Shown here: piece after piece, positions 1-8,954 of the stretch
Layout of the letters: the number at the start of each line of letters is the position of its first letter
Numbering within the stretch: the first letter of the stretch is position 1
Assembly (NCBI GenBank): GCA_965214675.1
Contig: OZ243969.1
Location: 930,001 to 994,000 of the forward strand
Reading direction: 5' to 3'
Source of the DNA: WTFY01 sp965214675
GTDB taxonomy: Bacteria; Pseudomonadota; Gammaproteobacteria; UBA4575
Length of the DNA stretch: 64,000 bases
Made by a program: the position numbers and the translations under genes
The notes under the pieces: generated by a model
Database searches by the model: none
Seen by the model: the letters and a program-made list of their open reading frames with translations, nothing else
Told to the model about the DNA's origin: nothing

Positions 1-1
1 G

Positions 2-673
2 TTTAGCCTGCAGCGTACCTGCTGTTATGACGCACGCTATGATGTCTATGCCTCCACCATGGCCGCCCTCGATTACCTCGAAGAACTGCATGCGCGATTT
101 GATCAGGACTGGATGCTGGCACTGATGGCATACAATGGCGGACCCAACCGCCTCAGGTCAGCCTTGCGATCCGGTGCCCAGGCGGCACGCTCGGGCAATT
201 ACTGGGAGCTGGATGTCTCCCCTGAAACCCGCGAGTACGTGCCCAGGCTGCTTGCCTTTTGCAGCATCGTGACCGATGCCCATTTAAACCGCACACGGTT
301 GCATCCCGTGGCCAATACGCCGTATCTGGACATACTGAAAACCAAGAAACGCCTCTCGGCTGCCAGGCTTGCCCGTTCTGCCAACATTACCCTTGCTGAA
401 CTGCAGGTATTGAATCCGGCTATGCAACATCCGCAGTACCCGCTCCCCCGAGGCTATCATGTACTGGTGCCCCGGCATAAAACTGAAACGGTCAAACTTG
501 CCATGGAGACCCTTGCCGAAGAGCCGCACTGGTACAAGCACAAAATCGCCTCTGGCGAGTCCCTGAGCGTCATTGCTGTACGTTACGGAACTTCTGTTTC
601 GGCATTACGCAGGGCAAACAAGCTGAATGGCTCCCTGATCCTGGCGGGCAACACCCTGATCATTCCGCACTGA
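2..673 (+). CDS. mltD: Membrane-bound lytic murein transglycosylase D, C-terminal part (5' truncated by window)
   Basis: The reading frame is open from the window edge, so the true start lies outside. The visible 223 residues carry the end of a lysozyme-like SLT domain (LALMAYNGGPNR, then SPETREYVPRLLAF) followed by two LysM modules, the second beginning near YKHKIASGESLSVIAVRYG. This is the MltD arrangement: a catalytic goose-lysozyme-like domain that cleaves peptidoglycan to 1,6-anhydromuropeptides, followed by LysM repeats that bind glycan in the periplasm. The N-terminal lipoprotein signal and the catalytic Glu are not in the window. The downstream gene is convergent. Confidence 0.9.
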   Translation, partial: FSLQRTCCYDARYDVYASTMAALDYLEELHARFDQDWMLALMAYNGGPNRLRSALRSGAQAARSGNYWELDVSPETREYVPRLLAFCSIVTDAHLNRTRLHPVANTPYLDILKTKKRLSAARLARSANITLAELQVLNPAMQHPQYPLPRGYHVLVPRHKTETVKLAMETLAEEPHWYKHKIASGESLSVIAVRYGTSVSALRRANKLNGSLILAGNTLIIPH

Positions 674-709
674 TTGAAGCCAGCGCTCCAGTCCGGAGCA
701 CGAAAATCC

Positions 710-1573
710 TCAGCCGGCGAACAGGTACTTCAGGCCCAGTGTCAAGGACCAGTGATCCATATCGCTGATCTTTGTATGGTTCAGCTCATCCGGAATCGGG
801 TGGTCGATGTAGCCCCCCGTATCGCGCATGTCATCCATCTCGCTGTAGGTGATTTTCAGACCCAGCAGCAGATTGTCCTTGAGGCGATAATCTGCCCCGG
901 CATGCAGGTGCCTGGAAAATACGGTGTCTCGCAGATCGTTATCTTGTGAGGAATTGTAGGCGGCCGGGGGAGAGAGATCGGCATTGCATCCTTGGGTGCA
1001 CGCGTACTCGTTTTTGAAAAACAATCCGTGAATCTCGACACGGGAAATCCCGATGCCTGCACCCAAGTATGGAGTGATTCGGCTGTGCAAATTCGGGAAA
1101 TCATAATAGGCATTCAATTGCAGGGATTCTGTTCTCAGATCATCAATCGACACCGTGGTAGTGCTCGTGTAGTTGCTCATCGAATTGGACAGTATCCGGG
1201 TGCCGTCAAAGTAGGTGATCCCGGTAAATTTCTGGTCGATGTCGTTTTTACGCCTGCTGGCGGAAAGCTCCAGTCGCAGGTTACCCATGGCCTTGCCGAT
1301 GGAAAGCTCGAGCAGGCTGCCGCGGTCGGTATCCAGATCATAAAACCAGCGGTACCCGCCAATGGAATCTTTGTTGCTGCAGTCATCGACCGGGTAACAG
1401 ATGGTGTCCCGGTTCCAGCCGGCCTGCTTCAGATCGGAAACCCAGTTCACGCCTGCACCCGCACCCACGTACCAGCCGGCACGCTGCGTATCATCCGCCA
1501 TACCGGGCGCACTGAGCAAAGTGCCGAGGCCCAACAGGGCAATTACGCTTTTCGCTTTCGATACCCACTTCAC
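710..1573 (-). CDS. Outer-membrane beta-barrel protein, function unknown
   Basis: This is a 287-residue protein. I chose the GTG at 1573 because AAGGAGGT lies just upstream at good spacing and a signal peptide follows directly (SVIALLGLGTLLSAPGMA, cleavage after AMA-like GMA). The mature part starts GWYVGAGAGVNWV and shows alternating aromatic/polar strands such as ITPYLGAGIGISRVEIHG, ADYRLKDNLLLGLKITYSEMDD and a final WSLTLGLKYLFAG, typical of small OmpA/OmpW-like barrels ending in a strand. Four cysteines sit in predicted surface loops. Its substrate or role is not evident. It lies downstream of the transporter operon on the same strand after a 166-base gap. Confidence 0.7.
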   Translation of the reverse strand: MKWVSKAKSVIALLGLGTLLSAPGMADDTQRAGWYVGAGAGVNWVSDLKQAGWNRDTICYPVDDCSNKDSIGGYRWFYDLDTDRGSLLELSIGKAMGNLRLELSASRRKNDIDQKFTGITYFDGTRILSNSMSNYTSTTTVSIDDLRTESLQLNAYYDFPNLHSRITPYLGAGIGISRVEIHGLFFKNEYACTQGCNADLSPPAAYNSSQDNDLRDTVFSRHLHAGADYRLKDNLLLGLKITYSEMDDMRDTGGYIDHPIPDELNHTKISDMDHWSLTLGLKYLFAG

Positions 1574-1739
1574 GTGCCACCTCCTTGCCTTGATGACTGT
1601 CTTGCGTTCACTGCAGGCTGAATGAGCCAGCAACTCATTTTCATCGTAATGGAGCATCTTCGGGGAATCAACCGTGCCTGGCAGGCCTTTTGCGAAGGGA
1701 CCGATGTTGATTTTCGCAGGCTTTACCGGTCTTGAAAGC

Positions 1740-3404
1740 TCATGCCGCTCGCACAGGTGGAACCAGTTTGGGAACCGCACTCAGCAGGCGTTTCGTATAC
1801 TCGTGCTGCGGGTCGTTCAGCACCTGTTCCACCTCTCCTTGCTCGACAATCTTGCCCTGGTACATCACTGCGACACGGTCTGCAAAATACGCGACCACGG
1901 ACATGTTATGGGTGATAAACAGGTAGCTGATTCCGTACTGGTCCTGCAGTTGATTCAGAAGATCTAGAATCTGTGCCTGCACGGAGACATCCAGCGCACT
2001 GGTGGGCTCATCGCAGATGATGATTTTGGGATTCACGGCCAGTGCACGTGCAATACAGATTCGCTGGCGCTGACCGCCGGAGAATTCATGTGGATAACGC
2101 AGATGGGCGTCCTCATCCAGCCCGACCTGTTTCAACAGTTCCAGTACGCGGTCTGTGCGCACCTGCGGATCCGTAATCACGTTCAGGGCCTTGATCCCTT
2201 CCTCGATGATCTGACCGACCAGCATGCGCGGATTCATTGACGAATAGGGGTCTTGAAAAACGATCTGCAGGTTGGCGCGCTGTTCCAGCAATTGGTTCTG
2301 GTCAATTTCGTGCAGGCGCAGTCCCCGGTAGGTTACCTCCCCGAGAGTCGGCTGTATCAGCCGCAAGATGCCCTTGCCGACCGTCGTCTTGCCGCTGCCC
2401 GACTCGCCTACCAGCGCGACTGTTTTTCCTGGTGGAATTTCCAGGGATACCCCGTCTACGGCCTTGACGTAGCCGACCGTGCGCTTGAAGATGCCCTTGC
2501 GGATAGGGAAGTGCACCGCGAGATCGCGAACCCTCAACGTGTCATCTTTCGTGATGCCGGTGTTGGCTGGCTTGTCCGGGAAATGGTTTTGCGCGAGCAA
2601 CGGCCGACCCCGTTTTTCCATTGCCGGCAGGGCGGCAAAAAGATCCCAGCTGTACGCATGCTTGGGGTCTGAAAAGAACACCTCATTACTGGACTCCTCC
2701 ACGATCACGCCATCCTTCATCACTGCAACATGATCGGCAACCTGCTTCACCACGGCCAGATCATGCGTGATAAAGAGGATCGCCATCCGGAAACGCTCAC
2801 GCAGGTCATTAATCAGGCCCAGGACTTGCGCCTGGATCGTGACATCCAGCGCGGTCGTGGGCTCATCGGCAATCAGCAGCCGGGGTTCACAGGCCAGTGC
2901 GATGGCGATCATGACCCGCTGCTTCATGCCACCGGAAAGTTCGTGTGCATAGGTGTCGATGGTGTAATCAGGCTTCGGAATCCTGACCGCCTCAAGCAGG
3001 TCCAGGGCACGCTCGCGGGCCTCCCGTGCAGACAGGTTGCGGTGGCGCATCAGTACTTCCGAAATCTGCCGACCCACCTTCAGGACCGGGTTCAGGGACG
3101 TCATCGGTTCCTGGAATATCATGGAGATGCCGCGCCCGCGGATATTGCGCATTTCGCGTTCCGGGAGCGCCAGCAGATCCTGACCTTCAAAATGAATACT
3201 GCCCGATGTCAGGCGCGCAGCTTCTGGCAGCAAGCGGATGACCGACAGCGCAGTCACGGATTTACCGCTGCCTGACTCCCCTACCAGCGCGAAGGTCTGC
3301 CCTTCGCGAATATCGAAGCTGATGCGGTTGACCGCAGTGACGGTGCGCCGGGTGCTTCTGAATTCTGTCGTCAGATTACGAACCTGTAAGAGAATCTTGG
3401 ACAT
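1740..3404 (-). CDS. yejF: Oligopeptide ABC transporter, fused double ATP-binding protein (YejF-like)
   Basis: This 554-residue protein holds two complete ABC ATPase domains. The first has Walker A GESGSGKS near residue 41, signature LSGGMKQR and Walker B LLIADEP. The second has GESGSGKT near residue 335, signature FSGGQRQR and IIICDEP. Fusion of both ATPases in one chain is the YejF (microcin C/peptide importer) layout, as opposed to separate OppD/OppF. It powers peptide uptake through the adjacent permeases. It is last in the operon, two bases after the YejE-like permease stop. Oligopeptide C-terminal motifs follow each ATPase. Confidence 0.9.
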   Translation of the reverse strand: MSKILLQVRNLTTEFRSTRRTVTAVNRISFDIREGQTFALVGESGSGKSVTALSVIRLLPEAARLTSGSIHFEGQDLLALPEREMRNIRGRGISMIFQEPMTSLNPVLKVGRQISEVLMRHRNLSAREARERALDLLEAVRIPKPDYTIDTYAHELSGGMKQRVMIAIALACEPRLLIADEPTTALDVTIQAQVLGLINDLRERFRMAILFITHDLAVVKQVADHVAVMKDGVIVEESSNEVFFSDPKHAYSWDLFAALPAMEKRGRPLLAQNHFPDKPANTGITKDDTLRVRDLAVHFPIRKGIFKRTVGYVKAVDGVSLEIPPGKTVALVGESGSGKTTVGKGILRLIQPTLGEVTYRGLRLHEIDQNQLLEQRANLQIVFQDPYSSMNPRMLVGQIIEEGIKALNVITDPQVRTDRVLELLKQVGLDEDAHLRYPHEFSGGQRQRICIARALAVNPKIIICDEPTSALDVSVQAQILDLLNQLQDQYGISYLFITHNMSVVAYFADRVAVMYQGKIVEQGEVEQVLNDPQHEYTKRLLSAVPKLVPPVRAA

Positions 3405-3406
3405 GA

Positions 3407-4822
3407 TTACCTGGACGTGTGTGGATCGAGTGCGTCACGGACGACATCCGCAAACAGGTTGGCGAACAGCACCAGTGTGAACATGAAAAACAACGAAGCG
3501 GCAAGCGACCACCATACGATGGGTTCACGTGCCATCTCCAAACGGGCACTGTTGATCATGTTCCCCCAGCTGTTCATGGTCGGGTCCACGCCGATGTTGA
3601 TGTAGGACAGCACCGCCTCGGCGAGCACCAGCCCACTGAAATCAAGCACCAGCGTGATCAGTACGATGTGCATCACGTTGGGCAGGATGTGACGGAATAT
3701 GGTCTGCATCGAGCCGACCCCGAACGCTGTGGCAGCCTGTACGTAATCCACCGCCCGCAACTTCAGCGTCTCTGCACGCAGCAGGCGACACAGGCCCGTC
3801 CAGCTGGTCAGCCCGAGAATCAGACACAGGAACAGCAGGCGCATGTCCGCACGTTGAGTCAGACTGGCGAACGCCTCCGCATGCTTGCTCATGTACACGT
3901 TCAGCATGAGCACGGCAGCTGCAATCAGCAATACGCCCGGTACTGAATTAAGGGTCGTGTAGAGATACTGGATCACGTCATCAATCCAGCCACGGAAAAA
4001 ACCGGCCATGATCCCCAGCGTGATAGCAAAAGGCAGCATCAACAGGGTTGTTAATGTGCCGATCACCACACCGGTACGAATGCTTTTGAGTGCCTGGTAC
4101 AGGACATCTTCACCCACCTTGTCGGTGCCCAGCACATGGTATTTTGAAGCCCATTCCGCACCAACCAGCAAGACCAGCAATACCACTCCAAGCGTCAGGC
4201 TCAATGTCCTCCAGGGCATGCCCGAACGGTTGTCAAACAGACTGCGAAACGTTGCAGTAAAGGTTTGCGCACTCCTTACGGACAGGTACAGTGCCAGCAG
4301 CAGCAACACCATCATCCATACGAATACGGCCTTGAGTGCACCCGTTAGCGCAAGACTGAGCACGTCTGTCAGTTTCCCAGTCCGGGGGTCCTCCAGGTGG
4401 GAGGCTCCCCAGGAAAGTCGCGGATACACACGCTGCCGGGTGCCATCCGCCATTTGCACGGTTTCCTTGGTATACAAGTGAGCGGCGAATGGCGCCGAAT
4501 AGGTCTTTTCGGTACTTGTTCGAATGTTCGAAACCAGCTGGTCGAAAACACTGATCACCTCGCCGCTGTACTGCACCTTTTCAGAGTTTGTGGTGCGATT
4601 TTCCAGCACGGGGTGGAAGTGCAGCGAGTCAAGCAATGCGATTGCCACATAGACCGACAGCACGATCATGGAAATGATGCCGGCCCTGCTGCGCACCACC
4701 TGGCCCCAGGGCTGGCGCAGATGCGGTTTACGCATGGCATAGACGAAAAACGAGACAATACTCAACACCAGCACAAAGATCAGGATGTCTGTCAAAAGAA
4801 AAACTGGCTTGCCGGGTACCAT
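3407..4822 (-). CDS. yejE: Oligopeptide ABC transporter permease (YejE-like), enlarged N-terminal region
   Basis: This inner-membrane permease has 471 residues, longer than the roughly 340 of Escherichia coli YejE. The C-terminal half is the canonical binding-protein-dependent permease domain, with the EAA loop at RAVDYVQAATAFGVGSMQTIFRHILPN. The N-terminal half has extra membrane segments and a soluble stretch of about 100 residues (around LHFHPVLENRTTNSEKVQYS to SHLEDPRTGK) that probably faces the periplasm. It pairs with the YejB-like permease upstream; the genes are two bases apart. The extra domain may contact the unusually anchored binding protein, which is inference. Confidence 0.87.
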   Translation of the reverse strand: MVPGKPVFLLTDILIFVLVLSIVSFFVYAMRKPHLRQPWGQVVRSRAGIISMIVLSVYVAIALLDSLHFHPVLENRTTNSEKVQYSGEVISVFDQLVSNIRTSTEKTYSAPFAAHLYTKETVQMADGTRQRVYPRLSWGASHLEDPRTGKLTDVLSLALTGALKAVFVWMMVLLLLALYLSVRSAQTFTATFRSLFDNRSGMPWRTLSLTLGVVLLVLLVGAEWASKYHVLGTDKVGEDVLYQALKSIRTGVVIGTLTTLLMLPFAITLGIMAGFFRGWIDDVIQYLYTTLNSVPGVLLIAAAVLMLNVYMSKHAEAFASLTQRADMRLLFLCLILGLTSWTGLCRLLRAETLKLRAVDYVQAATAFGVGSMQTIFRHILPNVMHIVLITLVLDFSGLVLAEAVLSYINIGVDPTMNSWGNMINSARLEMAREPIVWWSLAASLFFMFTLVLFANLFADVVRDALDPHTSR

Positions 4823-4824
4823 GT

Positions 4825-5802
4825 TCAGCTGAGCCTCACCCTGGGGTCGACGATGGTGTAAGAGATATCCGTCAGCAGCAAGCCGATGATGTACAACACC
4901 GCGCCCAGGAAAACCATGGAACGCACAATCGCAAAGTCTTGCCGGTTGATCGCATCGATGGTGTAGCTACCGAGTCCCGGGATGCCGAAGAACGATTCGG
5001 TGATCAGGCTGCCCATGAACAGAAGCGGCAAAATGACCACCACGCCGGTAAGGATCGGAATCAGTGCATTGCGCAGCACGTGCCGGAACAGCACGGTCTG
5101 CTCCGCGATCCCCTTGGCACGCACAGTGCGTACATAGTCCTTGTTCATTTCCTCGAGGAAGATCGTGCGATACCAGCGTGTGCTTGAACCGATGCCACCG
5201 ATCACACCGATCAGTACGGGAAGGATCAGGAACTTGACTCCGAAGAGACCGCTTTCAAACCCGGAAATCGGGACAACCCGCAAAAGCTTGCCCATGACGA
5301 ACTGCCCGCCAATAATGTAAAAAAGGCTGGAAATCGACATCAGTGCCACGCAGATCACCACGGCCCAGTAGTCAATGTACGTGGCGCGGAAAAAGGCAAT
5401 CAGCAGGGCAAAGGTAATCGCCACCAGCAAGCCGATAAGCAATTGAGGGACGGCGATTGCAAGGCTCGGCCACATCCGCTGGCTGATGTCGTAGCTGATA
5501 TCCCGTCCGCTGTCGGAACGTCCGAAATCGAAAACAAACAAACGCAGGGACTTGGTGTAGAAAATGGTTTCCTTGAAGCTGTCCATGCCCTGCTCTTGTG
5601 CATTGTAGAAAAGCGGGTTGTGGTAACCACGTTCTGCCTTCCAGTCCTCGACCTGCGCCTCGGTCACATGTTTTTGGCCGAGGAACATGCGCGCCATGTC
5701 GTCCGGTGTATTGACCACGAAAAACAGCAGGAACGTAAGGATGTTGACTCCCACGAGAATCGGGATGGCGTACAGGGCACGACGAACAATGTAAGCAATC
5801 AT
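4825..5802 (-). CDS. yejB: Oligopeptide ABC transporter permease (YejB-like)
   Basis: A 325-residue inner-membrane permease. The N-terminus MIAYIVRRALYAIPILVGVNILTF is the conserved DppB/YejB first helix. The EAA cytoplasmic loop is EEMNKDYVRTVRAKGIAEQTVLFRHVLRNALIPI-like, and the C-terminal segment contains ITESFFGIPGLG. It forms the translocation pore with the YejE-like partner. The start ATG overlaps the stop of the binding protein gene by four bases, showing translational coupling in one operon. Confidence 0.9.
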   Translation of the reverse strand: MIAYIVRRALYAIPILVGVNILTFLLFFVVNTPDDMARMFLGQKHVTEAQVEDWKAERGYHNPLFYNAQEQGMDSFKETIFYTKSLRLFVFDFGRSDSGRDISYDISQRMWPSLAIAVPQLLIGLLVAITFALLIAFFRATYIDYWAVVICVALMSISSLFYIIGGQFVMGKLLRVVPISGFESGLFGVKFLILPVLIGVIGGIGSSTRWYRTIFLEEMNKDYVRTVRAKGIAEQTVLFRHVLRNALIPILTGVVVILPLLFMGSLITESFFGIPGLGSYTIDAINRQDFAIVRSMVFLGAVLYIIGLLLTDISYTIVDPRVRLS

Positions 5803-7955
5803 TTCAGGGCACTGTGCTCACGCCGGTAAAATCCGAACACTGCCGGAATAAAGGAGGCCAGCAACAGTACGAACAGGATGATCAGGGGCCAATAATTCGG
5901 ACGATTCCATTCTGCTCGCCTCCTGTCCCTATGCGCGCCGTCCACACGCTTGTATTTGAGCAGATTGTTGGCCATCAGATTGGGTTTGACATTCTTGTAC
6001 CAGTCGTGAAAAAGCGAAAATGCCTTGGGATGGTGTCCCCACAGCCAGGGGGCGTCGCGTTGCAGTATCTGTGTCATCTGCCGGATGATTTCCAGCCTCG
6101 CAGACCCATTTTCAATATTCTTCATCTGTTCAAACAGGCGGTCAAACTCCGGGTTCTCGTAATTTGCAGTGTTCTGGCCGCTGTGCTTCACCTTGGCATT
6201 CGGCCCGTACAGAAGGAAGAAAAAATTCTCGGGATCCGGATAGTCCGCGTTCCAGCCCCACTGGAATATCTGCCCGGTCCCCTTGCGCATTTTCTCCTGG
6301 AAGCGGTTGTAGTCGGTCGCACGGATCACCAGCTGGATGCCGAGTTTCTGATATTGCTTTCTCAACCAGTTGAAATGAGCCTTGGCCCCGGGTCCGGCAC
6401 CGGGTGTATCAAAATACAGGATCAGCGGCTTACCGGATGCGTGATCAAAACCATCCACGTACCCGGCTTGGGCCATCAGTTGTCTGGCTTCCTCGATATC
6501 CTTTCTTTTGGGTTCTCCATCCACCCACTCGTAAACGTAGGGGTTGATGCCCGCCTCGCCCCCGATGTTACCAAAAATTCCGGGGGGCACCGGACCTTGC
6601 GCCGGGATTCCCCGGCCATTGGCAAAGATGGAAATATATTCCTCGTAATCTACCGCAATAGAAATGGCCCGGCGCAGCAGGCGCGCGCGTTCGGAGTCAC
6701 CGCCAACCACCGGGTCCATCATGTTAAAGCCCATGTAAAAAATGGAGGCCGTCACCGAGGTCTCCAGCTGGATATCCTTCTCCTGCATCAGTTCGGTGAG
6801 CTGAACATCGCCCTGTGAGCCGAACTGGATGGCCTGGTCGAAGCTGTCTGAGCTGACCCCTGAGGCATCATAGTAGCCCTGCAGGAACTTGTTCCAGTAC
6901 GGGATATTCTCTTTCTCCAGACTGAAGACCGCCCTGTCCAGGAGGGGTAGAGCTTTGCCTGCATCGTCCAGGAGCCCCTTTTCCCGATCCTGTGCCTCGC
7001 CATGGGAGGGGTACAGTTCCCCGTGGAAGTTCGGGTTTTTCTCCATCACCATGCGCAGATTTGGATTGTTTTCTGTCAGCATGAAAGGACCGGTGCCTAT
7101 CGGGTACCAGTTCAGTGTAATATTGCGCTCCTCCATCCCCGGCTGGCTGTAAAACTTTTCAGCCTCCCACGGCATCGGGGCAAAAAACGGCATGGCAAGC
7201 CAGTACACCAGTTGCGGGTACTGTCCTTCGATCCGGATGCGGTAGGTATAACGGTCATCCACCGACAAGCCAACAAAATCAATCTCCCTCAAATCCTGCC
7301 AGACCCCCTTCGGGCTGTCTTTGTAATGCTCGCTTACCTGCTTTCTGAAGGCGTCGAAACCGACAATGTACTCGCGCATGACCCCGGCAATGGAAGAGTG
7401 CAGATAAGGACTGGCAATGCGCTTGATCTGGTATACGTAGTCCGCCGCAGTGAGTTCACGGGTACCGGTCATCGTGAAATCACCCAGCACATTGATGCCT
7501 TTCAGATCATCGGTCCCCAGGTCCAGATAGCGGGCATTGCCTTCATCATCCTTTGCCAGGGCCGGGTGGGGCTGGTAGTGGATGCCCGGCTGAATGCTCA
7601 CAATATATTCGGTAAAGGCGATGGGTTCATCATGCTCCCAGGATACCGGCCGGCCGGCGGCGTTCAGATAGCGTACCTGAGGCAGGCGTGTGGCTGTAAG
7701 GGGAATCAGCTTGTAGGGTCGAACAAGATAGTGGTACTGCAGGGGCGGCTCGTAGATCTGTGCGATAAACTGGAACTCATTGGAGCTGTAGGACCGTACC
7801 GGGTCGAGGTGTTTGGGCCGTTCACTGAATGATGAATACATCACATTCGTGGTTTCTTCGCCATCCGGGTAAGGATTGTTCCAAGCCCCTTCGCTGCATG
7901 CCCCGAGCAGGCAGGCTATAATCGCCGGAAACCAAAGGACGAGACGGTTGTTCAC
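5799..7955 (-). CDS. yejA: Oligopeptide ABC transporter substrate-binding lipoprotein with C-terminal membrane segment (YejA-like)
   Basis: I chose the GTG at 7955 because a lipoprotein signal follows at once (LVLWFPAIIACLLGAC, lipobox LGAC); longer starts add a non-signal leader overlapping the fabI promoter. The protein is 718 residues, above the roughly 600 of E. coli YejA. The SBP_bac_5 family core is recognisable (YIYQIKRIASPYLHS-like region, WNADYPDPENFFFLLYGPN). Unusually, the last 35 residues contain a hydrophobic helix (WPLIILFVLLLASFIPAVFG) followed by a basic end, so the protein may be held by lipid at one end and by a helix at the other. It opens the yej-like operon and diverges from fabI. 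Confidence 0.85.
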   Translation of the reverse strand: MNNRLVLWFPAIIACLLGACSEGAWNNPYPDGEETTNVMYSSFSERPKHLDPVRSYSSNEFQFIAQIYEPPLQYHYLVRPYKLIPLTATRLPQVRYLNAAGRPVSWEHDEPIAFTEYIVSIQPGIHYQPHPALAKDDEGNARYLDLGTDDLKGINVLGDFTMTGTRELTAADYVYQIKRIASPYLHSSIAGVMREYIVGFDAFRKQVSEHYKDSPKGVWQDLREIDFVGLSVDDRYTYRIRIEGQYPQLVYWLAMPFFAPMPWEAEKFYSQPGMEERNITLNWYPIGTGPFMLTENNPNLRMVMEKNPNFHGELYPSHGEAQDREKGLLDDAGKALPLLDRAVFSLEKENIPYWNKFLQGYYDASGVSSDSFDQAIQFGSQGDVQLTELMQEKDIQLETSVTASIFYMGFNMMDPVVGGDSERARLLRRAISIAVDYEEYISIFANGRGIPAQGPVPPGIFGNIGGEAGINPYVYEWVDGEPKRKDIEEARQLMAQAGYVDGFDHASGKPLILYFDTPGAGPGAKAHFNWLRKQYQKLGIQLVIRATDYNRFQEKMRKGTGQIFQWGWNADYPDPENFFFLLYGPNAKVKHSGQNTANYENPEFDRLFEQMKNIENGSARLEIIRQMTQILQRDAPWLWGHHPKAFSLFHDWYKNVKPNLMANNLLKYKRVDGAHRDRRRAEWNRPNYWPLIILFVLLLASFIPAVFGFYRREHSALK

Positions 7956-8093
7956 GTGCGCACTCTCACTTGGGCAATCATGGATATTTTCCTCTGGGCG
8001 GGCATTATAGACGTCCTTGGGTAAGAATAATTCAGTCTGACGCCCAGGCACCTACCGTACTTGACCTATCGGGCCACAGACAGGGGAGTAAAA

Positions 8094-8879
8094 ATGGGAT
8101 TTCTGGCAGGAAAACGAGCCTTGATCATCGGCATTGCAAGTAACCGGTCCATTGCCTGGGGAATCGCTGAGGCGATGCGCCGCGAAGGGGCCGAACTGGT
8201 GTTCACGTACCAGAACGAAAAACTCAAGGCCCGGGTGGAAAAATTTGCCGGCCAATGTGGTGCCAGGGCGACCTTGCCCTGTGACCTGGAAAACGACGAT
8301 GAGATTGCCGGGCTGTTTGATGCGCTGGGAGAAATCTGGGATGGCCTCGACATCCTGGTTCACTCGGCAGCGTTTGCGCCAAGAGATGAGCTTGCAGGTG
8401 ACTTTGTCGATGTGACCACCCGCGAGGGCTCGAAAATCGCCCACGACATCAGCAGTTACAGCTTGACGGCATTAGGCAAGGCGGCGCGCGCCATGATGCG
8501 TGGGCGCAGTGGAGCCATCCTCTCACTGACGTACATGGGCTCGGTACGTGCCATGCCAAGCTACAACGTGATGGGTCTGGCCAAGGCCAGCCTGGAAGCC
8601 AACATACGGTACATGGCGTATGCCCTGGGCCCGGAAGGGATCCGTGTCAATGGCGTATCGGCAGGCCCCATTCGTACCCTCGCGGCGGCAGGTATCGCAG
8701 ATTTTCGCAAGATGCTCGACCATGTCGAGCAGAATGCGCCGCTTCGTAAAAACGTCACCATCGAGGAGGTAGGAAATACGGCAGCATTTCTGTGTTCCGA
8801 TATGGCAAGCGGAATCACGGGCGAGATCACCTATGTCGATGCAGGGTTCAATATCATCGGGATGTCGGGTTACAGCTGA
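8094..8879 (+). CDS. fabI: Enoyl-[acyl-carrier-protein] reductase (NADH)
   Basis: A 261-residue short-chain dehydrogenase family protein. The start at 8094 has GGGGAG six bases upstream. The N-terminus GKRALIIGIASNRSIAWGIA is the FabI nucleotide-binding signature. The catalytic Tyr-Lys arrangement appears in LTYMGSVRAMPSYNVMGLAKASLEAN, and VNGVSAGPIRTLAAAGI follows as in FabI. It performs the last reduction of each fatty-acid elongation cycle in the cytoplasm. It is transcribed away from the yejA-like gene and converges with ppiD. Confidence 0.95.
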   Translation: MGFLAGKRALIIGIASNRSIAWGIAEAMRREGAELVFTYQNEKLKARVEKFAGQCGARATLPCDLENDDEIAGLFDALGEIWDGLDILVHSAAFAPRDELAGDFVDVTTREGSKIAHDISSYSLTALGKAARAMMRGRSGAILSLTYMGSVRAMPSYNVMGLAKASLEANIRYMAYALGPEGIRVNGVSAGPIRTLAAAGIADFRKMLDHVEQNAPLRKNVTIEEVGNTAAFLCSDMASGITGEITYVDAGFNIIGMSGYS

Positions 8880-8954
8880 TCCGGGGTTGCTGCACACCAC
8901 ACCTGCAGCCGAGACGTGGTCAGGGCACTGCAGGATCAGGACCCGCCGGATGAA

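Noticed and set aside
992..1621. 209-codon plus-strand frame opposite the outer-membrane protein gene
   Set aside because: The opposite strand encodes a signal peptide and barrel strands with a strong ribosome site.
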